Assembly: GCA_937900305.1 (NCBI GenBank)
Contig: CALCCV010000109.1
Location: 1 to 6,744, forward strand
From: an uncultured Pseudobdellovibrionaceae bacterium
GTDB lineage: Bacteria > Bdellovibrionota > Bdellovibrionia > Bdellovibrionales > Bdellovibrionaceae
Reading direction: 5' to 3'
Length of the DNA stretch: 6,744 nt
Below the pieces are notes generated by a model. The model saw only the letters and a list, made by a program, of their open reading frames with translations, had not been told where the DNA came from and searched no databases. This document shows, one piece after another, positions 1 through 6,153 of the stretch; position 1 is the stretch's first letter, and each line of letters starts with the position of its first letter. A program made the position numbers and the translations under genes.

Positions 1-3000
1 CTTGGGCGGTATCTACGACGGTGTGTTGAGGATTCTGTGCCGCCAACCAGTGTCTGTAGTGATCAAGGCGAGAAACGGCCGGGCCAATGGTGTAATCTAG
101 AATCAAATGCTGCAGGTCTGTGTTTGCCATCACACCAAATCGGTCTTGTTGGTTGTAATCATTGCGGAGAATCACAAAGTCGTGTTCAAAGCTGGCGTCA
201 AAAAGGTCTAAAAAAACCTGGATGGGGTTCTCGTTTTCAAGAAACAAATTATCGATGATCAAAGTTTTTTCGTTGTAACCACTCAACGAAGAATCCGAAT
301 GCAATCGCATCATTCGCTCAAAATGCAGAGAGGAAATCAAATTGTCAGCGGAAAGTCCACTCTCAGACCCCACGTGGTAGACTAAGCCTGGAGAGTAAGA
401 GGCTTCGACCAATTCCTTAAGTGAAGAGGTGGACTTCTGACGACTTTTCCATTGAGGACTTTCGGCCATCGAGCGATTGATCATCGCGGCCTTTTTTGTC
501 GCTGCCAAAGTCCGAACAACCTTGCCAATTGCACGGGCGGGTTCCGAAGTCTTACTGTTGAAAATATGGTGGATCAAATAATTTTGGTGGGCCGCAACTC
601 TGATGGTTTCCAGTTTGCTTCGGTCTAAGATCAATTCTCTGAGGGTGGCTTCCCAAATTTCAGGTTCATTGGGAATGATCATGCCGTTTTTGCCGTGTTC
701 GACGATACCTTCATACGCTTTCACTTGCGAACAGATGGTGGCCAAGCCAAGGGCCGAATAATCCATGTATTTCAGGCCACTCTTGCCAATGTTAAAACCA
801 TTTTCCACAAGCGGGGACAAACCAATGTCAAAGGGACCTTGGCTTTCAATCCATCTGACAAACTGAGGATAACTGCCCGCTGCGCTGTCGGGAGGCTTGA
901 TCATTTTAAAATTGGGAAAAAGTTCAGGATTATTGGTTCCGCCAATAATGACAACTTCAACTTGGTCTTTAAACTCTTTTGCGATTTTTTCTAAAGGGTC
1001 TTTGATCAACAAAAGGTCTTGAGTGTGCGTCGGTGTTCCCATGTAAAGTATTTTCAACTTGTTCTCGGCAGGCGTTCTGCCGGGATTCTCGTCAAAAATT
1101 CGATCATCATGAGAGTTGGTGATCAATTCGACATTGGGATTGAAAAGCCGCATCTTCTTGGCCAAAACTTCCGTCGAAACCGTGATCAGATCGGCTTCCA
1201 ATGCTTGTCGAGTGATAGATGGTAAGAGTTTGAAATAGTGATCATACTCAGAGTGTGAGGTTCCGATCCCTAACAGGTCATCGTCCAGATCGTAAATCAA
1301 CCGGATCGAATATCTCTGCAGATGATTTAGATTGGTATTCACTTGGCCTGGATGACCAAGTGCCAGGCGCTGGGTGACCATGAAATCAGTGATGTAAAAC
1401 TGAACCATATCAGCGGGCAGCAAAAATGTGTGCATGCGAATTTCTTCGAGACCACGTGTATAAGGTAAAACTAGACGAATGTATCCGCAGGCTGTCGGTA
1501 CAGGATGGGCCGCATGAGAGTTCGTTTCACAGACAATGCTGCCGGTAAATCGACCTTTTCTGCGCACATCCATGATTTTTCGGGGCGGAAGGGGTTCCAA
1601 ATACTCTCTTTTGTAAAAAGCTCTATCCAGATCGAGAGCCAATTGGGTGGGCACCGACGTTGAGTGGCCCAGAATTGCAAAAAACTCTCCGGTCAAAAAA
1701 CACTTTTCGCGAAGTTCGTTAAAAAGTCTGGCAACCTGTGTGGCTTCGGGATTGACCTCCAAAAACCAGGTGCCTAGGCGAGTGCCAATGCGCGCCGGAA
1801 AGGACCCAATTCGAGGAGCTACAATCGGAAGCCCGCGCTCTAAGGCCAAATTCAGTGTGTAACTGTAAGTCTCAGGACACTGACCTGCAAACCAAACCAG
1901 GTCTGGAGAAAAGGCATCAAAGTGCTTTGAGAATTCATTTTCTTGATAGGGACCTGTCAACGTGAGGTCGTCGGGAGTTTTTTCACTCTGATCCCAGCCT
2001 CCAATGAGATGGAATTTCAAATTGAAGCCCAACTCTCGGGTTCTTGTCAGAACCTCTTTGACCACTTGGCTCCCTTTGTGAGTGACCATGGTGCCGATCA
2101 TCAAAATTTTGAGTGGCTCATCGACGCGAATTTTCGCAATTTTGACCGGCGCCACAATCAGAGGTTGAGTCAGTGCATCATGAGGCACGACAAAGACCTT
2201 AGCGTCTCCGAAATACCTTTTGATTCGAGTCATCACGTCTTGGCTGGGAGCAATAACGCGTTCGGATTCTTCAAATAGCCATCGACTGTTTTCGCGCCAA
2301 TTTAAAATATCCACTGGGTGATCTTTGATTCGGCTGGCGATGCAGCGATTGCAATCGAGGGGACCGGGTTCGCCGCAATAAGCGCCCGTCGCTGTTGTTA
2401 GGGTGACGAATGGACACACCGAAAAGTAATCGTGCACCGAAAAGTCGAAGGCCACCCCGAGCGTGCGAATCAACTTGCGAAGTGAAATTTGAAAACTCAT
2501 GGTGTGATGAATGTGCGCACGACTCACACCGAAGCTTTCAATAGCTGCAACGAGGTTGTAAAAGTCAGATTCAGCAAAGTCCTCATGATAGTTGTCATAG
2601 CCGTCGCCGGTCGATAGTCTCACGAACTGCCCTCGGCCCGGCTCGGCCACGGGACGGAGAAAAACAAATTTCATTTCTTCTTTAAGTGCAGTCACCAGTT
2701 CGGAGATGTGTTTTTCTGTGCCTCCACCCAAGGCATGAGTGATGATGAGGCAAACCTGTTTCCCAGAATTTTTATAGCGGCCCGCCGTGATGTTGTTTCG
2801 CGAAGTCCGTCCTAGGTCGGCCTGGCAATAGGCTTGCACGAGGCGGTCATAGTGAGGATGCAATCGCAACATGGTTTGCCCAGCTTCCCGTTTTCTGACG
2901 TCGCTGCTGGAGCCAAAGCTCACGTTTCCGGTATGGAAAACAAAGGTGTCAAGAGCAAACAAATGTAAATATCCCTTAGCCGTGGCTCGCATGCAAAAGT

Positions 3001-4840
3001 CATTTTCTTCGCCATACCCTTTGCCAAAGTTCGCCTCGTCAAAAAAACCAACCTCATTGAGGCACTTTCTGGGGATGTACATGCAAAAACCCACGGCCGT
3101 CGGGATGGGCACACTTCGGCCTGCATTGACGTGAGAACAGATCGAATCCAAGAATTCTAATGATTCGCCTTCTGGCAAGTGGGAGATTCCAGACATCGTG
3201 GGATAACTGCAGATCGTGGCGTTGTTCGAAAATGGCGTTACAGATCCAACCTTTTCAAGCGAATGCGCCTGCAAGTACATTCGATCGAGCCAGTAGTTGT
3301 TCACCAAGGTGTCGCTGTTCAGCAAAACGACATCGGTCTTTAAATCAAACTGCATTCCCAAATTGACCGACTTCACAAAACCTAAGTTTTCAGAGTTGTA
3401 GATGACTTTAACGCGATCATGATCTTCCAAAGACTGAATGTATTTTTTGAGCTCTTCTTCGGGTCCACAGTCATAGATGATTAAAAATTCATGAGGACAA
3501 TTGTTCCTGGCGGCAAGGGCTGAGACGAGGCAGTCTTTGGTGATTTGAAATCCTGAATACACGGGAATGATCACCAAGACCTTGTTGCCCAGAGGTAAAT
3601 CCATCTGAGAAATCGGTTTTGAAAAACTGGAGACCTCCCATTTTCCGTGAGGAACTGGGGCCCGACCTTCATTTTTACCGTGGAGAAGAAAATGCCCTAA
3701 GGGAGTTAGGCCGCAATTCCGAATGTCGGGATTCATAATCCAATAGTAGTAAGTGTTAAAATTTGAACTTGGTGACCGCAGCTCTTTGGCGCCGCTATCT
3801 AGAAAATGGGCCAACGGATGAACGCCCATCGCTTTTACGTCGGGATTGGCATTGAGATAAAAGTTCGTGTCAAAATAGGGATTGGGATTTCGTCCTTCGG
3901 CGGCACCGTTGGCGGTGTAATGCTCTAAAATATTCGCGTCCGAGTTAGCGACGTCCTTATAGGTCGAAAGGTAGTACTCAGGAGAAAAGAGTTCATTGGG
4001 CCATCGCTTTTCTGAAATGCCAACCGACAAATAGTGCTCCAGCGGATTTCGGCCGTCGGCGCAGGCTTCGGGATTTTGATTGCAATAAAATCGGGTGTCA
4101 AAGAGCTCAGAGGGCCGTCGCATCTGGCTGGCGCCGACGCGAATAAAGTGTTCAAGCGGATTCATTCCACTGGATGCCACATCGGGATACTGTTTCAGAT
4201 AGAATTGCGTGGAAAATACGGGATTAGGGTTGCGTGCGTGTTGGATTTCGCTGGATAGAAAGTGGAGGAGCGGATTCATATCAGCCGCTTTCACATCCGC
4301 GTTGGTTCCGAGGTAATATGCGCAGTCAAACAAGGGGTGCGTGGAACTTTGGGGCGCGCCTCTGGTGGTCAGAAAATGTTCCAATGGATTGATTTCGATC
4401 CCAGCTTTGGATGGGCCGGTTGAATAATGGGATAAGTTGAAAAGGACGTGAGGGTTTCGTCCTTCCTTGTAACCAAATTTCAAAAAATGGATCAGCGGGT
4501 TGAATTTGGCGTTGCGAACATCGGGATTTTGTTCGAAATAATAACTTGAACTGAAAACGGGATGGGGGTTTCGGCCCTCCAAGGCTCCAAACAGAAGAAA
4601 GTGGATCAGAGGATTGACTGTTGAATTCTTCACGTCGAGATTCTGCTCTAGATAATAAGTGCTATTAAAGAGCCAATGAGGATTCCGACCTTCTCGAGCT
4701 CCCGAACTCAAATAGTGTAGGATCGGATCAAGACCCGCCGCTTTTACATCCGGATTGTGAAGCAAATAGTAATTTCGATCAAAAAGGATGCTCCTTTTCA
4801 AGCGCCAATAATCGCTGTTCAGATATTTCAAGATTTTCAA
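1..4840 (-). CDS. Giant multi-module glycosyltransferase with N-terminal NPD repeats (C-terminus cut by window edge)
   Basis: An unbroken minus-strand frame of 1613 codons with no stop before the left edge. Residues 19-397 are ten ~38-residue repeats. Residues ~418-660 are a GT2/GT-A domain: VLVIIPVY (421-428), D457, the metal/nucleotide-binding NSDT (508-511), GYGEEND (608-614) and H636. Residues ~694-1075 are a GT-B, GT4-like domain with GGGTEKH (705-711), HDYFSVCP (803-810), C809/C822/C830/C833 and PETYSYT (989-995). Residues ~1090-1435 are a second GT4-like domain with YDLDDD (1183-1188), FNIGKSGLK (1349-1357) and EGIVEHGKNG (from 1377). Residues ~1440-1613 are unassigned. I see no signal peptide or membrane segment, so it is probably cytoplasmic and acts on nucleotide sugars in surface glycan assembly; acceptor and sugars are unknown. 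The TTG start at 4840 is chosen because AAGGAG lies 9 nt upstream and no ATG is near; an in-frame TAA lies just upstream. It follows the oxygenase gene on the same strand. Confidence 0.93.
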   Translation of the reverse strand, partial: MKILKYLNSDYWRLKRSILFDRNYYLLHNPDVKAAGLDPILHYLSSGAREGRNPHWLFNSTYYLEQNLDVKNSTVNPLIHFLLFGALEGRNPHPVFSSSYYFEQNPDVRNAKFNPLIHFLKFGYKEGRNPHVLFNLSHYSTGPSKAGIEINPLEHFLTTRGAPQSSTHPLFDCAYYLGTNADVKAADMNPLLHFLSSEIQHARNPNPVFSTQFYLKQYPDVASSGMNPLEHFIRVGASQMRRPSELFDTRFYCNQNPEACADGRNPLEHYLSVGISEKRWPNELFSPEYYLSTYKDVANSDANILEHYTANGAAEGRNPNPYFDTNFYLNANPDVKAMGVHPLAHFLDSGAKELRSPSSNFNTYYYWIMNPDIRNCGLTPLGHFLLHGKNEGRAPVPHGKWEVSSFSKPISQMDLPLGNKVLVIIPVYSGFQITKDCLVSALAARNNCPHEFLIIYDCGPEEELKKYIQSLEDHDRVKVIYNSENLGFVKSVNLGMQFDLKTDVVLLNSDTLVNNYWLDRMYLQAHSLEKVGSVTPFSNNATICSYPTMSGISHLPEGESLEFLDSICSHVNAGRSVPIPTAVGFCMYIPRKCLNEVGFFDEANFGKGYGEENDFCMRATAKGYLHLFALDTFVFHTGNVSFGSSSDVRKREAGQTMLRLHPHYDRLVQAYCQADLGRTSRNNITAGRYKNSGKQVCLIITHALGGGTEKHISELVTALKEEMKFVFLRPVAEPGRGQFVRLSTGDGYDNYHEDFAESDFYNLVAAIESFGVSRAHIHHTMSFQISLRKLIRTLGVAFDFSVHDYFSVCPFVTLTTATGAYCGEPGPLDCNRCIASRIKDHPVDILNWRENSRWLFEESERVIAPSQDVMTRIKRYFGDAKVFVVPHDALTQPLIVAPVKIAKIRVDEPLKILMIGTMVTHKGSQVVKEVLTRTRELGFNLKFHLIGGWDQSEKTPDDLTLTGPYQENEFSKHFDAFSPDLVWFAGQCPETYSYTLNLALERGLPIVAPRIGSFPARIGTRLGTWFLEVNPEATQVARLFNELREKCFLTGEFFAILGHSTSVPTQLALDLDRAFYKREYLEPLPPRKIMDVRRKGRFTGSIVCETNSHAAHPVPTACGYIRLVLPYTRGLEEIRMHTFLLPADMVQFYITDFMVTQRLALGHPGQVNTNLNHLQRYSIRLIYDLDDDLLGIGTSHSEYDHYFKLLPSITRQALEADLITVSTEVLAKKMRLFNPNVELITNSHDDRIFDENPGRTPAENKLKILYMGTPTHTQDLLLIKDPLEKIAKEFKDQVEVVIIGGTNNPELFPNFKMIKPPDSAAGSYPQFVRWIESQGPFDIGLSPLVENGFNIGKSGLKYMDYSALGLATICSQVKAYEGIVEHGKNGMIIPNEPEIWEATLRELILDRSKLETIRVAAHQNYLIHHIFNSKTSEPARAIGKVVRTLAATKKAAMINRSMAESPQWKSRQKSTSSLKELVEASYSPGLVYHVGSESGLSADNLISSLHFERMMRLHSDSSLSGYNEKTLIIDNLFLENENPIQVFLDLFDASFEHDFVILRNDYNQQDRFGVMANTDLQHLILDYTIGPAVSRLDHYRHWLAAQNPQHTVVDTAQ
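3650..4786 (-). repeat. Ten tandem ~114-bp coding repeats (NPD-type, 38 residues each)
   Basis: Residues 19-397 of the glycosyltransferase consist of ten consecutive units of 38 residues (the fourth has 37). The pattern is roughly [LV]F...[YF]Y....NPDV......NPL.HFL..G..EGR.P. Units 1, 3, 9 and 10 are closest to this pattern. Unit 4 has lost the NPD segment and the EGR.P end, unit 7 reads NPEA in place of NPDV, and unit 8 reads YKDV. Conservation is at protein level with diverged DNA, so the array is old and not a recent expansion. Such repeats are familiar at the N-termini of bacterial glycosyltransferases; their role is not well established. Alternating aromatic and hydrophobic positions suggest short packed helices, possibly for acceptor or partner binding. 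Confidence 0.88.
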
Positions 4841-4849
4841 AACCAACCG

Positions 4850-4855
4850 CTCCTT
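4850..4855 (-). promoter_or_regulatory. Shine-Dalgarno of the glycosyltransferase gene
   Basis: The minus strand reads AAGGAG here, 9 nt before TTG at 4840. A second TTG lies two codons upstream (4846-4844), only 3 nt from the GGAG core, and another is at 4831; both are spaced worse. No ATG or GTG offers a better start, so this site decides the TTG start. Confidence 0.7.
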
Positions 4856-4878
4856 AAAGCAAAACGAGACTAATTAAG

Positions 4879-4971
4879 TTAAAACTGGAACACTTTCGTG
4901 TTGATGAGGCAAAAAAACCAGCAATTTCAATACGAAATGGTGCTATCAACACGAAAGTGTTCCAGTTTTAA
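4879..4971. repeat. 93-bp inverted-repeat element (MITE-like) with 27-bp perfect arms
   Basis: The arms 4879-4905 and 4945-4971 are exact reverse complements over 27 bp, separated by a 39-bp core. The direct repeat TAAG abuts both ends (4875-4878 and 4972-4975), as a target-site duplication would. The right arm supplies the stop codon of the oxygenase gene (4968-4970). Each arm is itself a small hairpin: AACAC and GTGTT around TTTC or, on the opposite strand, GAAA. There is no room for a transposase, so if mobile it would be non-autonomous. The main alternative is a long transcription terminator or an mRNA-processing hairpin. The structure is certain; the mobile origin is inferred. Confidence 0.75.
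4911..4944 (-). terminator. Possible intrinsic terminator inside the inverted-repeat core
   Basis: Reading the minus strand after the oxygenase stop, the core gives AGCA-CC-ATTTC, a GTATT loop, then GAAAT-TGCT. This is a nine-pair stem with a CC bulge, followed by GG and seven T residues (4917-4911). That matches a weak intrinsic terminator for the oxygenase transcript. The enclosing 27-bp stem, ending in TTTTAA, could form a second, stronger one if transcription reads through. Either would reduce expression of the downstream glycosyltransferase gene unless it is leaky. Strength cannot be judged by eye. Confidence 0.45.
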
Positions 4972-5891
4972 TAAGTTACGGGTTTATCGTGTTCGATAAA
5001 ATGCCCAGAACTTACTTTCTTAGGTTTCATATTCAATTTATTTTCTGAATTGAACTCTTGGTTTTTCAGCAAGATGTAAGAGTTGTGATCCCAAAAATCA
5101 CAATTCTTCGCAATATAGTGAACAACCATCGAGTTTCGACTGATTTTTCGATTGGTGCGGGGAAGGCCTCCATGCACCAACAAACCATGCCAAATGAGCA
5201 CATCGCCCTTTTTGATCAGTACAGGTTCGGGCTTTGCATTTCGCTCAAGAATTTGTTGCCGAGTGAGTTCATGCCAGCAGTTGGCGATTTCAGAAATGAC
5301 AGCTGCTGTTTCCTCGGGGCTCAACTTTTGATTTCGAGCGAGTTCGTATTTCTGAGAAAGCTCAGGAAAAGCCGCTATCACATCTTGACCACGAATCACT
5401 GGCCAAAGGTGGCTGCCTGGGTAGTAGAATAGAGGACCGGCGTCTGCATCCACCTCTTCAAGAGCGGTCCAAGCTCCAGCCATGGCCGTTGCGGGCTGCG
5501 TGTAAAAGAAAATGTTGTCCCGATGCGCGGATTGCTCGGTGCCAACCTCAAAAGAAAGTGAGCCGAAAAGAATCGGATCAGAGTGGAAAGCCCACTTCAA
5601 GAAATTTTGAACCTTCTGATTGAAAGCCACTTCCAAAGACTTTTTATTTTCAATGTGGAACAAACCAATTCGGCCACCGAAGCCGCACTCATCTTTTGTT
5701 TCACCGCAGCTGCCCCGAAATACTTTTAAATCCGCCAAAAGTTCATCGATGAGTTTGGGATCGACGACACTTTTTAAATGGGCGTAACCTTTTTCGGTCC
5801 ATTGTTTCTGAAGCTCGATGGTTGGCGCTGACTGTGGCCCACCTCGACGGGAGCGCAGCGAAGACAATTGACTCAACAAAACCTGCAGCAT
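4968..5891 (-). CDS. Phytanoyl-CoA dioxygenase (PhyH) family Fe(II)/2-oxoglutarate oxygenase
   Basis: A complete 307-residue protein, a usual length for bacterial PhyH-family enzymes. These couple oxidative decarboxylation of 2-oxoglutarate to hydroxylation of a substrate. Visible features are the metal-binding H123-x-D125 (SAHRDN), the WTALEEVDADAGPL stretch and PGSH (158-161) typical of the family, the distal histidine H240 in GDVLIWHGLLVHGG, and the 2OG-binding R252 with S254 in SRNSMVVHY. All catalytic residues are present, so it should be active. The N-terminus (1-25) is basic and not part of the fold; I see no convincing signal peptide, so it is probably cytoplasmic. The ATG start has AAGAGG (5897-5902) 5 nt upstream. 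The stop codon lies in the 93-bp inverted-repeat element, and the next gene on the strand is the giant glycosyltransferase. Hydroxylation of a lipid or sugar precursor is plausible from context; the substrate is unknown. Confidence 0.92.
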   Translation of the reverse strand: MLQVLLSQLSSLRSRRGGPQSAPTIELQKQWTEKGYAHLKSVVDPKLIDELLADLKVFRGSCGETKDECGFGGRIGLFHIENKKSLEVAFNQKVQNFLKWAFHSDPILFGSLSFEVGTEQSAHRDNIFFYTQPATAMAGAWTALEEVDADAGPLFYYPGSHLWPVIRGQDVIAAFPELSQKYELARNQKLSPEETAAVISEIANCWHELTRQQILERNAKPEPVLIKKGDVLIWHGLLVHGGLPRTNRKISRNSMVVHYIAKNCDFWDHNSYILLKNQEFNSENKLNMKPKKVSSGHFIEHDKPVTY

Positions 5892-6037
5892 GGAAACCTC
5901 TTGTTAAAGTCTTTCTAAAACGTAAAAAAACCTAGCACTACCTCCAAACAATGACCTCAATTTTATTTCGGTGACACAGCGCCTGATTAGACGGGTTTTC
6001 TGGGTCAGTCTGGACAGCCAAAAAAGTGGCGACGAGC

Positions 6038-6054
6038 GGTGCCCCGGGGGCACC
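6038..6054. promoter_or_regulatory. GC-rich palindrome, possible operator
   Basis: GGTGCCCC and GGGGCACC are perfect inverted 8-mers around a single central G. The site is entirely G/C except for one A-T pair in each arm, in otherwise mixed sequence, and sits between two divergent genes, where a shared operator could be. It has no adjacent T-run on the plus strand, and on the minus strand the nearest T6 lies about 11 nt beyond, so a terminator is less likely. Regulator unknown; could be chance. Confidence 0.3.
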
Positions 6055-6140
6055 TGAAATTGCCTTAGTGATCGAAACGAGGCCAGTTGAGATAAGATTT
6101 GTTCCAATGACGAATGAAAGGTAAGTTCTTTAGCAGTTTC

Positions 6141-6146
6141 AAGGGG
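6141..6146 (+). promoter_or_regulatory. Possible Shine-Dalgarno favouring the TTG start at 6154
   Basis: AAGGGG lies 7 nt before TTG at 6154, which is in frame with ATG at 6193. The sequence just upstream of the ATG (6178-6192) is pyrimidine-rich with no recognisable ribosome binding site. This favours the TTG start, but AAGGGG is an imperfect match. Confidence 0.4.
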
Positions 6147-6153
6147 AAAATTT

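Larger units (their letters stand above)
5892..6153. other. Divergent intergenic region
   Basis: About 260 bp separate the minus-strand oxygenase gene from the plus-strand gene and should hold promoters for both. I see no strong sigma-70 promoter. The best minus-strand candidate is TTGAAA (6142-6137), 17 nt, then TTTCAT (6119-6114), which is weak and would leave a leader of about 220 nt. On the plus strand TAAGAT (6093-6098) has no suitably spaced -35. The region also holds a GC-rich palindrome (6038-6054) and a TTG-started open frame on the minus strand (6107-5904) that lacks a ribosome binding site. Confidence 0.5.

Noticed and set aside
695..2278. Plus-strand open frames inside the glycosyltransferase gene (for example 695-994 and 1943-2278)
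   Set aside because: They are antisense to a 1613-codon frame with clear domain motifs, lack ribosome binding sites and give no recognisable protein.
3650..4786. CRISPR array or tandem DNA repeat
   Set aside because: The period is about 114 bp, DNA identity between units is low, and the conservation is in the encoded protein.
3650..4786. TPR or ankyrin repeats
   Set aside because: The units are 38 residues with NPD and HFL..G..EGR signatures, not the 34- or 33-residue consensus of TPR or ankyrin.
5058..5432. Plus-strand open frame of 124 codons opposite the oxygenase gene
   Set aside because: It lies wholly antisense to a complete oxygenase with all catalytic residues, so it is a shadow frame.
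5926..5936. T7 run upstream of the oxygenase gene as a terminator
   Set aside because: No stable stem precedes the run on the minus strand, and no gene upstream clearly needs terminating there.
6087..6098. Plus-strand promoter TTGAGA/TAAGAT
   Set aside because: The two hexamers are adjacent, not about 17 nt apart, and neither has a properly spaced partner.
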